Shown here piece by piece: positions 40,425-48,414 of a stretch of DNA of 64,000 nucleotides (positions are counted from its first letter, which is position 1; the number at the start of each line of letters is the position of its first letter). Below the pieces are notes generated by a model, which searched no databases, was not told the origin of the DNA, and saw nothing but the letters and a program-made list of their open reading frames with translations. The stretch covers positions 3,724,001-3,788,000 of the forward strand of contig NZ_CAESCH010000001.1 of the NCBI RefSeq assembly GCF_903166545.1, given 5' to 3'. This stretch comes from Metabacillus schmidteae (GTDB lineage Bacteria; Bacillota; Bacilli; Bacillales; Bacillaceae). Made by a program: the position numbers and the translations under genes.

Positions 40425-41591
40425 CTACACTCCTGTCACTTTCCCGTACGTTCCACCGCCTCCTGAGGTAACTTGCAACCGTCCTTCCCGAGCGGCAACG
40501 ATATAATTTGCTACTTTTTCTGTTACAACGTCCTGAAGCATATGTTTTGGTACCTCGTGCAAAATATTCATTTCAGTTCCAAACATATCCTTTAATTTTG
40601 ACAGGGTTTTCGGTCCAATTCCTGGAATGAATTGAAGTGGGACCTGATGGATGTATGGAGGACGATCATTCGCGTTTTCAACTCCATTCGACAACTCTTG
40701 TAATCGATTGAAAACTCCTTTTGTAAATCTTGTGCTTCCACAGTTCGTGCAGCTCGTTTGATGTTTTTCCGGCTTTTTACCACATTTTTCACAGGTGGTG
40801 TCATAGTACTTTCCAAGGTATGGGTTCAGTCCATAATTTGCTTCAATTTTACGACCATCTTCGTTTTTCAACACCTTTTTCAGCTCCAGGAAGCTCGGCT
40901 CTCTCATTTTAAGTTTTTGATATTCCCTTCCTATTTTAGGTAAAGAATGAGCATCCGAATTTGTTACATACGAGTATTTATGAAGTTCAGCTATTTGATC
41001 GGCCATTTTCGTATCTGAGCTTAGCCCTAACTCAACTGCATCAATTAAATCTTCTTCAAAAACTTCACTCAAAGAACTTACCACACCGCTTCCATATAAA
41101 CTTTTATGTGGCGTAAAAATATGGGCAGGAATAAATAATCCTCCTTGCTTTTTCACGAAGCGCTGTAGAGCCTTCCCGTCCTCATAAATCCGTTGAGAGC
41201 TAAGAGTTATATTTGTTAGTCGGGAAGAAAGCCATGATGATAGTTCTTTCATTTTTTGAAGAGTGGGCATAAAAACTAACACATGAATTGGACCTTTACA
41301 CGTCTTATCATATATTTCAAGCTCACTGCCTAAAATAAGAGTCGTATTTTGAAACCGTATTCCCCCATCCTTTACTTCTATACACTCACCAGAATCGATA
41401 AGATGTTGAAGTGTGACAATTATTTCCGGGACATGGCAATCAATAATGCCTACCATATCAATTCCTTTGTGTTCACTCGCCTCTATCAAAATGTTTTCTA
41501 AGGTTAAATTTCTAGATGCCGTAATTTTCACTGGCTTTCCAGAGCTTGTTTGTCCAACATGAATATGTAAGTCAGCAAAATAACTGTTCAT
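40425..41591 (-). CDS. yqxK: Endonuclease Q family protein (PHP domain, zinc ribbon, HhH)
   Basis: 388 residues. A PHP metal-hydrolase domain comes first, with D7-L-H9-I-H11, D51-C-H53 and the late TNSDAHS. A four-cysteine zinc ribbon (CEKCGKK...CTNCG) and a helix-hairpin-helix region (FIPGIGPKTLSKL) follow. This is the architecture of EndoQ, which nicks DNA 5' of deaminated bases such as hypoxanthine and uracil. Activity here is inferred from the family. Lies between spoIIM and nudF; no mobile-element context. Confidence 0.82.
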   Translation of the reverse strand: MNSYFADLHIHVGQTSSGKPVKITASRNLTLENILIEASEHKGIDMVGIIDCHVPEIIVTLQHLIDSGECIEVKDGGIRFQNTTLILGSELEIYDKTCKGPIHVLVFMPTLQKMKELSSWLSSRLTNITLSSQRIYEDGKALQRFVKKQGGLFIPAHIFTPHKSLYGSGVVSSLSEVFEEDLIDAVELGLSSDTKMADQIAELHKYSYVTNSDAHSLPKIGREYQKLKMREPSFLELKKVLKNEDGRKIEANYGLNPYLGKYYDTTCEKCGKKPEKHQTSCTNCGSTRFTKGVFNRLQELSNGVENANDRPPYIHQVPLQFIPGIGPKTLSKLKDMFGTEMNILHEVPKHMLQDVVTEKVANYIVAAREGRLQVTSGGGGTYGKVTGV

Positions 41592-41707
41592 TTATGTTAC
41601 ATCCTCTTTTTAAATCTGCTGTTTACGGATAGTCCCTTTGCTCTACAGATTCGCTCAATTTTAAATAGGTAGTCAAAAGAAACAATTTTTATGAAACAGC
41701 CTTAATG

Positions 41708-42259
41708 TTATTTATCCAAAGCTTCCTTTAATAGTAAATACTGTACAGCATAAGCTGTTTTTGCATCAAAAATCCGGTTATTTTGAATCATTTCCTTAGC
41801 TTCCTCTAGTGTTACCTCCAACACCTCAACAAATTCATCTTCATCTAATTCTGCTGCTTCGGTTAGGATCTCTAAATTTTCAGCAATAAATAAATGAACG
41901 AGTTCATCTGCAAATCCAGGTGATGTGTAGAATGAAATAAGCGGCTTTAAATCCGAGCAAGTATAACCTGTTTCTTCTTCTAGTTCTCTTTTAGCTGTTG
42001 TTATTGGCTCTTCACCCTTTTCCAGCTTTCCTGCAGGTATTTCTACAATTGTTCTTCCTAATGGCTTTCTGTATTGCTCGACCATTAAAATCTTATTTTC
42101 AGGGGTGATCGCGATGACAGCTACCGCTCCTGGATGTCTCACAATTTCCCTCGTACTCGTATTTCCATTTGGCAACTGAACTTCTTCTAAGTATAAATCA
42201 ATGATTCTCCCTTTATAAATTTCTTTTGAAGATAGTGTTGTTTCGATTAAATGATTCAT
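41708..42259 (-). CDS. nudF: ADP-ribose pyrophosphatase (Nudix)
   Basis: 183 residues. The complete Nudix box spans residues 77-99, from GKLEKGEEP to RELEEETGY. Hydrolyses ADP-ribose to AMP and ribose-5-phosphate. The frame extends 14 codons upstream, but SD CAGGAGCTGA lies directly before ATG 42259. Divergent from mciZ, as in B. subtilis where mciZ lies between nudF and yqkF. Confidence 0.94.
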   Translation of the reverse strand: MNHLIETTLSSKEIYKGRIIDLYLEEVQLPNGNTSTREIVRHPGAVAVIAITPENKILMVEQYRKPLGRTIVEIPAGKLEKGEEPITTAKRELEEETGYTCSDLKPLISFYTSPGFADELVHLFIAENLEILTEAAELDEDEFVEVLEVTLEEAKEMIQNNRIFDAKTAYAVQYLLLKEALDK

Positions 42260-42272
42260 TTTCTCAGCTCCT

Positions 42273-42302
42273 GTTCTATAAACATTTCTCTTTTCATACA
42301 TT
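42273..42302 (+). promoter_or_regulatory. SigE-like promoter for mciZ
   Basis: CATACATT (42295-42302) is a perfect SigE -10; the upstream GTTCTATAA is a weak -35 at about 13 bases. SigE control of mciZ is known in B. subtilis. Confidence 0.45.
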
Positions 42303-42337
42303 CTACCATATCTTAATGGAAGGGAATTAATCCTGGA

Positions 42338-42511
42338 ATGAAAATCTATCGATTGGATAAAGGGATAATCTTAGTCGGAAAAGCATGGGAAATCCGTACA
42401 AAATTAAAAGAATATAGCCGCATGTACGAAACTGTCAATGAATGGATTAACGATGAAAGCAAACAAGCTTTCAGAAAATCTCCACATTCCCCTCTTTCTA
42501 TCCGCAAGTAG
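42338..42511 (+). CDS. mciZ: MciZ, mother-cell inhibitor of FtsZ, with C-terminal extension
   Basis: 57 residues. The first 38 correspond closely to the 40-residue B. subtilis MciZ, including the core GIILVGKAWEIRTKLKEY that binds the FtsZ C-terminal domain and caps filaments. The peptide then continues for about 19 residues (NDESKQAFRKSPHSPLSIRK), which the B. subtilis protein lacks. It blocks Z-ring formation in the mother cell after asymmetric division. The SD GGAAGGGA is rather far from the ATG. Locus nudF-mciZ-yqkF is conserved. Confidence 0.88.
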   Translation: MKIYRLDKGIILVGKAWEIRTKLKEYSRMYETVNEWINDESKQAFRKSPHSPLSIRK

Positions 42512-42602
42512 TTTGACTTTAATACCTATCAGTTGACCTTTGATTTGCTTTATACTACTCTCGATGATAAGAATACTCAAATTTTTTAGGGAGTGGTATG
42601 AT

Positions 42603-43511
42603 TTGCAAAAAAGACAACTCGGACATTCAGATTTATTTGTTAGTGAAGTCGGACTTGGCTGCATGTCGCTGGGTACAGAGGAACAGCATGCTCTTTCACT
42701 TATTGACAAAGCAATTGACCTAGGGATTAACTATTTTGACACAGCAGATTTATATGATGCTGGTGTGAACGAGGAATTAGTAGGTAAAGCGATTAAAAAT
42801 CGTCGCCATGACATTATTTTAGCAACAAAGGTGGGTAACCGTTGGAAAGAAGATCGATCAGGCTGGACGTGGGATCCATCAAAGACCTACATTAAACAAG
42901 CTGTCAAAGAAAGTCTGCACCGTCTCCAAACAGACTATATCGACCTTTATCAACTTCATGGCGGTACGATTGAGGATCATATTGATGAAACAATAGAAGC
43001 CTTTGAGGAATTAAAACAAGAAGGTGTAATTCGATACTATGGTATTTCTTCTATACGTCCAAATGTTATTAAAGAATATGTAGAAAAATCAAATATAGTG
43101 TCGATCATGATGCAATATAGCCTGTTAGACCGTCGACCTGAGGAGTGGTTCTCACTTTTAAAAGAACATAATGTCAGTGTGATTGCACGCGGCCCCCTGG
43201 CAAAAGGGCTTCTAACTGAAAAACCTCTTGAGGAAAAATTAAAGTCAGAAGGTTACTTATCCTATTCAAACGAAGAGCTTACACAGCTTTTATCTAAATT
43301 AGAAGATGTTGATTCAACCCATTCCATGACCGAGTTAGCTCTACAGTATTGCCTATTTGAAGAAGTAGTAGGTGCAGTTATTCCCGGGGCTAGTAAGTTA
43401 CAGCAGTTAATTGAAAATGTTAATGCCGGTTCTTCAGAAAGACTATCTCCTCAAGTCTATCATCATCTTCAAGAACTTACTAAATGTGAAAAATATGAGC
43501 AACATCGCTAA
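42603..43511 (+). CDS. yqkF: Aldo/keto reductase YqkF
   Basis: 302 residues, AKR fold. Catalytic tetrad region FDTADLYDAG (Asp, Tyr), K in LATKVG and H in LHGG are present. NADPH-dependent reduction of carbonyls is expected; the substrate is unknown. The TTG at 42603 has SD GGGAG and aligns with the family N-terminus (RQLGHSDLFVSEVGLGCMSLG). The frame extends 21 codons upstream without matching the family. Confidence 0.9.
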   Translation: MQKRQLGHSDLFVSEVGLGCMSLGTEEQHALSLIDKAIDLGINYFDTADLYDAGVNEELVGKAIKNRRHDIILATKVGNRWKEDRSGWTWDPSKTYIKQAVKESLHRLQTDYIDLYQLHGGTIEDHIDETIEAFEELKQEGVIRYYGISSIRPNVIKEYVEKSNIVSIMMQYSLLDRRPEEWFSLLKEHNVSVIARGPLAKGLLTEKPLEEKLKSEGYLSYSNEELTQLLSKLEDVDSTHSMTELALQYCLFEEVVGAVIPGASKLQQLIENVNAGSSERLSPQVYHHLQELTKCEKYEQHR

Positions 43512-43523
43512 AATTTTCTACAT

Positions 43524-43551
43524 AAAAAGCGGGCACTATGCTCCGCTTTTT
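43524..43551. terminator. Bidirectional terminator between yqkF and yqkE
   Basis: Stem AAAAAGCGG / CCGCTTTTT with a 10-base loop, A/T flanked on both sides. Confidence 0.88.
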
Positions 43552-43557
43552 ATTTAT

Positions 43558-43791
43558 TTATTTAAAATCCTTCCATGATAAAGAGCTTTCACTAAACAGC
43601 TCTTCAAAGCTTTTATTTTTTTCTCTTTGCTTTCTCTCTGCAATTCTCTGTTGTTCAAGAGCTGCCTCTTTCTCTTCCTGTTCCTTTGTTAAATCCTTCT
43701 TAACAGCCTTTAACTGCTCTACTAAATCACGATTTAAATGATCAGTTAATGAGACTGCTTGCTCGTCCTTGTTTTTCTTTGACTTTTTCAT
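43558..43791 (-). CDS. yqkE: YqkE-like DUF3886 protein
   Basis: 77 residues, highly charged; about residues 20-60 are predicted coiled coil (KKDLTKEQEEKEAALEQQR), ending in FEELFSESSLSWKDFK. No cysteine, signal peptide or membrane helix. The size and position match B. subtilis YqkE. Function unknown. Confidence 0.82.
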   Translation of the reverse strand: MKKSKKNKDEQAVSLTDHLNRDLVEQLKAVKKDLTKEQEEKEAALEQQRIAERKQREKNKSFEELFSESSLSWKDFK

Positions 43792-43881
43792 CTTAGTTGC
43801 CTCCTCTTACCGACTGCCTTTATCAAAATTATAGTAAATATATTCACTAGGATTCAAGTATCTTTTCTTCTGTTATGAATT

Positions 43882-43911
43882 GTATAATTTTTGATCTCTT
43901 ATGACATTTTA
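43882..43911 (+). promoter_or_regulatory. SigF/SigG-type promoter for the 39-residue peptide gene
   Basis: GTATA, 18-base spacer, CATTTTA, an exact match to GHATR-N18-CATNHTA. Transcription would begin near 43918, 18 bases before the GTG. Confidence 0.7.
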
Positions 43912-43935
43912 AGATGGAGAAAGGAGCGATTTCTA

Positions 43936-44055
43936 GTGGCAAAACAACGTGGTCAAAAAGGAAAGCCGAATGCTGACACAACCAATAATAAGATGGCGGC
44001 TGAAGAAATGGAAAAAGCGATTCACCCAACAAAAAGACAGAATTCTCCGCAATAA
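43936..44055 (+). CDS. Small hydrophilic forespore-type peptide, SASP-like
   Basis: 39 residues, starting at GTG with SD AAAGGAG at 9-base spacing. The peptide is rich in Lys, Gln, Asn, Glu and Ala, lacks Cys and Trp, and has the low-complexity look of minor small acid-soluble spore proteins (AKQRGQKGKPNADTTNNKM...). A matching forespore promoter and its own terminator support a real gene. I cannot assign it to a named Ssp family. Confidence 0.75.
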   Translation: MAKQRGQKGKPNADTTNNKMAAEEMEKAIHPTKRQNSPQ

Positions 44056-44060
44056 TTAAG

Positions 44061-44087
44061 AAGACAGGCTCCTGCTTGTCTTTTTTT
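44061..44087 (+). terminator. Terminator of the small forespore gene
   Basis: Stem AAGACAGG / CTTGTCTT (one G-T pair), loop CTCCTG, then T7. Confidence 0.85.
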
Positions 44088-44108
44088 ATGGATTGTTCGA
44101 GTGTCTCC

Positions 44109-44137
44109 TTGGAAGTTCCTTTTCGTTCATGTAAAAT
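44109..44137 (+). promoter_or_regulatory. SigA-type promoter for yqkD
   Basis: TTGGAA, 17-base spacer, TAAAAT, 32 bases before the yqkD GTG. Confidence 0.55.
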
Positions 44138-44168
44138 ATAGGTAATGCTTATCCATGGAGGTAACCAA

Positions 44169-45107
44169 GTGAGAAAAATGATGATTTCATTCCTTATTCT
44201 CCTATCCTACATTTTGATTGTCGGATTTTTCTTCACAAATAAACTGATGTTTATCAAAAAGAAGGATAATAAGGACATTATTGATCGTGATAGCAAATAT
44301 GGACTTTATAACCAACAGGAATATGATGCTCTTGATAGAAGAGATTTCTCGATTGAATCACAGTTTGGCTATTCAATTAAGGGCTCTGTTTTTGAACCTC
44401 ATGCAACGAATAAATATATGATTATTTGTCATGGTGTCACCGTTAATCGGTTAAATTCTGTGAAATACATGAATTTATTTCTTCAAAAAGGGTGGAATGT
44501 GCTCATTTATGACCATCGCAGACATGGAGAGAGTGGTGGAAAAACTACCAGCTACGGCCATTATGAAAAATTTGATCTTCAATCGGTTGTTCATTGGTTA
44601 AAACAAGAGATTGGGGACTCCATTATCTTAGGTATTCATGGTGAATCGATGGGAGCTGTTACAACGCTTCTTTATGCTGGAATGGTTGAAGATGGAGCAG
44701 ATTTCTACATTGCAGATTGTCCTTTTTCCGAACTCGAGGCCCAGCTGCTATATCGTCTTAAAGTCGAATTTAAGTTACCAAGTGTTCTTGTTATGCCAAT
44801 TGCAAAGCCGTTTGTTCAGCTGCGTGATCGTTATTCTATTAAAGGAGTCTCACCCTTACAAGCTGTTCAAAACATTAAAAGCCCTGTTCTTTTTATTCAC
44901 AGTAAAGATGATGATTACATACCTGCAGATATGTCAAAATTGCTTTTTGAGAAAAAGCAGGGTGCTAAGAAACTATTTATAGCTGAAAAAGGCTCTCATG
45001 CTATGTCATATGCGGAAAATCGCGAGGAATATGCTAAAGTTATTGATGATTTTTTAGAAGAAATTGCATTACAGAAGGAAGCAGAGAATGATTCAGAAGT
45101 TAGTTAA
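44169..45107 (+). CDS. yqkD: YqkD, membrane-anchored alpha/beta hydrolase
   Basis: 312 residues. One N-terminal membrane helix (about 5-24), then an alpha/beta hydrolase fold. Nucleophile S160 in GIHGESMGA, acid in SKDDDY (247-249), H277 in KGSHAMSY. GTG start with SD GGAGGTAA; an ATG-led frame 8 codons upstream overlaps that SD. Substrate unknown; closely resembles B. subtilis YqkD. The terminator is embedded in its last codons. Confidence 0.9.
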   Translation: MRKMMISFLILLSYILIVGFFFTNKLMFIKKKDNKDIIDRDSKYGLYNQQEYDALDRRDFSIESQFGYSIKGSVFEPHATNKYMIICHGVTVNRLNSVKYMNLFLQKGWNVLIYDHRRHGESGGKTTSYGHYEKFDLQSVVHWLKQEIGDSIILGIHGESMGAVTTLLYAGMVEDGADFYIADCPFSELEAQLLYRLKVEFKLPSVLVMPIAKPFVQLRDRYSIKGVSPLQAVQNIKSPVLFIHSKDDDYIPADMSKLLFEKKQGAKKLFIAEKGSHAMSYAENREEYAKVIDDFLEEIALQKEAENDSEVS

Positions 45108-45128
45108 TTTCCTGAATCATTCTCTTTT
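45084..45128 (+). terminator. Terminator overlapping the end of yqkD
   Basis: Perfect 13-base stem GAGAATGATTCAG / CTGAATCATTCTC, the 5' arm being coding sequence, followed by TTTT. Confidence 0.85.
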
Positions 45129-45369
45129 AACCTAAAACATCAGAAATATTTACCATGTTCTCTTCCATCCACTGAAGAGCTTCATCGATTGTCGGAAACT
45201 CCTGTGCCTCAAACGACATTTCGTCTTGAAGCAGCCATACATCCTTTGTTTCATCATGAACTCCACCTATTGACCAATGGAGAAGGCTATACGGGTGGTT
45301 TTCATGTAAAAATGAGACCCATGTTTTGTTTAATGCTACGTTTTTTATTGCAGTTAATCGATCCTTCAT
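45127..45369 (-). CDS. yqkC: YqkC-like DUF2552 protein
   Basis: 80 residues, acidic, with [24 protein letters not shown] and a C-terminal [13 protein letters not shown] segment. Convergent with yqkD and downstream of yqkB, as in B. subtilis. No catalytic motif recognised. Confidence 0.83.
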   Translation of the reverse strand: MKDRLTAIKNVALNKTWVSFLHENHPYSLLHWSIGGVHDETKDVWLLQDEMSFEAQEFPTIDEALQWMEENMVNISDVLG

Positions 45370-45384
45370 CTACACTCAAACTCC

Positions 45385-45708
45385 TTACTTTAGAAGTATA
45401 CTCATTCTAGGATTTAGAATTTGTGAAGGACTTTTTAACATGAAGCTTTTCGCAGCTTCATTATAAGTTATTGTTAGCTGTTCATCCAAAAAGACCATTT
45501 TGGTTTTCTCTACTAGTAAAGGCACTAGATTTGTATCAAGCTTTACATCTCCTTGGTCCTCCTGCTCAACGAGCCACAATGCTGTTACTCCACTCATAAC
45601 ACAGCCACAACCATCTGTGTCATATTTTAATTTCAATTGACGGTCTTTATTGTCATTTAACTTTGGTGTTAATTGCTCGATCGCTTCTTTTGAAAAGGTT
45701 ACTTGCAT
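45385..45708 (-). CDS. yqkB: YqkB, HesB/IscA-like Fe-S biogenesis domain protein
   Basis: 107 residues. Single HesB-like domain with CGCVMSG in the middle. The A-type carrier C-terminal Cys pair is missing, so it resembles the family fold but may not carry a cluster in the usual way. ATG 45708 has SD GAGGAG. The frame stays open 52 codons upstream into the germination gene, but those residues do not fit the family and are rejected. Confidence 0.85.
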   Translation of the reverse strand: MQVTFSKEAIEQLTPKLNDNKDRQLKLKYDTDGCGCVMSGVTALWLVEQEDQGDVKLDTNLVPLLVEKTKMVFLDEQLTITYNEAAKSFMLKSPSQILNPRMSILLK

Positions 45709-45784
45709 GAAAAAACTCCTCACTGCTTCTTTTGAGCCTAGTGTACCATACAGAGCTTTTTTCTGCATGATATTAGGGCTCCGG

Positions 45785-46951
45785 TCATTCAATTTCTTCT
45801 CTCTTTGTATTTGCATCGTTTTTTCTACTTTTATATTTGTCAACGCTGTATAATGCTTTGACATTTATAGTAACAGTAGAAAGGGTTATATTTTTTTGGT
45901 CTTCTTTATTTTTTTGCCACTCTTTAAAGTGATATCGATATGCATGATCCTCTAATTGAAAAATATCTGCTCCTAACTTTTTAGCTGTTTTATATGTTTT
46001 TTCTACTTCTTCTTTAACAAGGGTTTCAATTTCTTTTTTTATTTCTTCTTGGTTGACATACTTCTCGACACTTTCTTTTATTAAAGCTGTTAAATCAATC
46101 TCAATATTGTAGCTTTCTTTTACATCATCTTGTTTCAGCTCTATATGTGGTTCTAGCAGCTCCACTGCTAAAATACTCCCCTTGTCCGGCTCTATTTCAG
46201 TAACGGATCTTTTCGAATTGTTATGAGTCCAAATAAATCCTTTTAATTCTTGTAGGGAAAGCCATCCCTTGTATGTTTCATCCTTAAAAAGATATGCACC
46301 ATCAATAACTGCTGCTGGTTCTTTTGTCTTTTCCTTCATCATTAGATCTTTATTCAATTTAATTGAAGGAACAATCGTCGTTTTTGTCTTTTCATTTAAT
46401 TGCAACACAAATTCTCTTAATGAGATAGCTTGAACGGTTGCATTTTGTTTACTTCCTTCATCCGGTTGGTTTAGCCTTGAATATGAAAAGGGAAAATCAA
46501 AAAGAACCGATGAAGTAAAAACATCCTCTAAATTTTCCTTTGTTATATAACTCCATGCTGTTAAACGCACGGTAAAGCTTGAAGTAAATGTATTAAAAGC
46601 ATCTTCAATTTGTTCAGTTGAGGTGATCATCTTCTCTCCAAACAACACCAAATTCAATTGTTCAAAATTGACTCTCATTTGAAGGGTATTAAAGATATCA
46701 TTTAATGCTGTTTCTATTGTTTTTCCTTTCCCCTTTGCCAGCCAGACCGGAACTGGTTCTGCACTTTTTTGTTGATCCGTTTTTGCAACATTACTAAAAT
46801 CTAAAAATTGTATGATGACATGATATTCATCTTCTATATAGTCGACTCCCATTCCTACTGCATAAGCTTGATTATGTATTTCTTTTACATTTTCACAGCT
46901 TGTTAGTATTAATAACAAACATAGCAAAGATAAGATTCTTATCCTTTTCAT
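45785..46951 (-). CDS. Germinant receptor C subunit (Ger(x)C lipoprotein)
   Basis: 388 residues. Signal peptide with lipobox LTSC, so C19 would be lipidated and the protein sits on the outer face of the inner spore membrane. The Ger(x)C domains follow (GMGVDYIEDEYHVIIQFL, then the helical C-terminal part). Third gene of a B-A-C receptor operon; its ATG overlaps the A-subunit stop by 4 bases. Germinant specificity cannot be read from sequence. Confidence 0.92.
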   Translation of the reverse strand: MKRIRILSLLCLLLILTSCENVKEIHNQAYAVGMGVDYIEDEYHVIIQFLDFSNVAKTDQQKSAEPVPVWLAKGKGKTIETALNDIFNTLQMRVNFEQLNLVLFGEKMITSTEQIEDAFNTFTSSFTVRLTAWSYITKENLEDVFTSSVLFDFPFSYSRLNQPDEGSKQNATVQAISLREFVLQLNEKTKTTIVPSIKLNKDLMMKEKTKEPAAVIDGAYLFKDETYKGWLSLQELKGFIWTHNNSKRSVTEIEPDKGSILAVELLEPHIELKQDDVKESYNIEIDLTALIKESVEKYVNQEEIKKEIETLVKEEVEKTYKTAKKLGADIFQLEDHAYRYHFKEWQKNKEDQKNITLSTVTINVKALYSVDKYKSRKNDANTKREEIE

Positions 46952-48414
46952 TGCCTGTCACCTTGTCTAGTCGAATCATTTGTATTTAATTCCGGAGCCC
47001 GTTTATCCTTTATTACCTCTGGAAGTTTCATAAAAATTGAAAATAAGTCTTTCCACGTCAGGTCTTGATAGTAAGATAAATATGGGTATCCAAATGATCT
47101 GATTGTTGATAAATACATGATAATTGAGATAAAACCAATAATAAATCCGAAAATTCCAGCAAAAAAACTCAGCACGACAATATATAAACGTATAACAAAA
47201 AGATTTCCTGATAACGATTGATTAACAAGAGTAAAACCCGAGATCGCCGTTACTCCTATTACAACAAGCATCGTCGGTGATGTAATACCTCCTCGAATTG
47301 CCGCATCCCCTATAATTAACCCTCCCAAAACAGCGACTGTTTGACCTACTCCTTTAGGAAGACGGGCACCTGCTTCTTTGAACAACTCAAACATGACAAG
47401 CATAAGAATAATTTCAACAAATGCAGTAAAGGGCAATCCTATCCTTGAAACTGATATCGTCGCTAATAGTGGTAGTGGTAGTTGTCCAACGTTATGTGTT
47501 GTTAACGCTGTAAATAATCCTGGTAAAAAAACGGTAATAAATAAGCCTACTACGCGAAGCAGTCTTTCAACAGATGCATATATAAAGCTTGTATGCTGAT
47601 CTTCCGATGTTTTTATTAAGAAGGCCAGATTAGCAGGAGCAATTAATGCTGTTGGAGCTCCATCTATTAAAAGAGAAAATCTTCCTTGATTTAATGAATC
47701 TACAACAAAGTCAGGTCTTCCTGAGTGATTTACCAGAGGAAACAGAGAGAACACTTGTTTATCTACAATTAATTCTTCCATTTGTGAACTGCCAGTTAAG
47801 ACATCAGTATTGACCTCGTTTAACTTCTCTTTAATATTTTTTAATAATTGTTCATTTATAATGTCTCTTATATAAAGAAGTGCTACCTTCGTTTGAGATC
47901 GCTCGCCTACAATGTATTCCTCAACAATAAAAGAAGAAGTTTTCAACCGTTTCCTTACTAGCCCAAGATTTATCATGAGGTCTTCAACAAATCCATCTTT
48001 TGGTCCTCTAACTGAAACCTCTGTCACTGATTCGTCAGGTGTTCTTGATGGTACTTTACTTATATCATAAAAATAAATCAAATTATTTTCATTTGTTGTC
48101 ATCATAAGCTTTCCTGAAAAAATAAAATCGCTCAATCCTTCACTTGTTATCTCTTTTTTATCTTTTTTTTGTACTTGAATCATACTGCTGATATTTTCTA
48201 ACGTTTCGCCTAATAAATGCTGATTTACCTTGGGCAAAACGACTTCATTAAGAAATACAGAGTCAATCAATGGTCCACAATATACTAATAGAAATGTTTC
48301 TTTACTATCATCCTTTTTCATTGTTTTTATGTTGACATCGGAGGATGAAGAAAACAACTGCTTCATTCCTGCCATTGTATATTCAATGTCCGAATTTTGA
48401 AGCACCTTTTCCAA
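46948..48414 (-). CDS. Germinant receptor A subunit (GerA/SpoVAF family)
   Basis: 488 residues. Soluble N-terminal domains (about 1-230) contain RGPKDGFVEDLMINLGLVRKR; a C-terminal block of about five membrane helices follows, with GAPTALIAPANLAF at the junction. Core subunit of a nutrient germination receptor. Its ATG directly follows the B-subunit stop region. Paralogue of SpoVAF in this window. Confidence 0.94.
   Translation of the reverse strand: MEKVLQNSDIEYTMAGMKQLFSSSSDVNIKTMKKDDSKETFLLVYCGPLIDSVFLNEVVLPKVNQHLLGETLENISSMIQVQKKDKKEITSEGLSDFIFSGKLMMTTNENNLIYFYDISKVPSRTPDESVTEVSVRGPKDGFVEDLMINLGLVRKRLKTSSFIVEEYIVGERSQTKVALLYIRDIINEQLLKNIKEKLNEVNTDVLTGSSQMEELIVDKQVFSLFPLVNHSGRPDFVVDSLNQGRFSLLIDGAPTALIAPANLAFLIKTSEDQHTSFIYASVERLLRVVGLFITVFLPGLFTALTTHNVGQLPLPLLATISVSRIGLPFTAFVEIILMLVMFELFKEAGARLPKGVGQTVAVLGGLIIGDAAIRGGITSPTMLVVIGVTAISGFTLVNQSLSGNLFVIRLYIVVLSFFAGIFGFIIGFISIIMYLSTIRSFGYPYLSYYQDLTWKDLFSIFMKLPEVIKDKRAPELNTNDSTRQGDRQ

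Noticed and set aside
42404..42709. 101-codon minus-strand frame across mciZ and the yqkF start
   Set aside because: Antisense to the recognisable MciZ core and to the YqkF N-terminus.
43847..44032. 61-codon minus-strand frame opposite the small forespore peptide
   Set aside because: No SD, whereas the plus-strand peptide has a promoter, SD and terminator in register.
45709..45864. N-terminal extension of YqkB by 52 codons
   Set aside because: The extension overlaps the germinant receptor C gene, has no SD, and the SD GAGGAG directly precedes ATG 45708.
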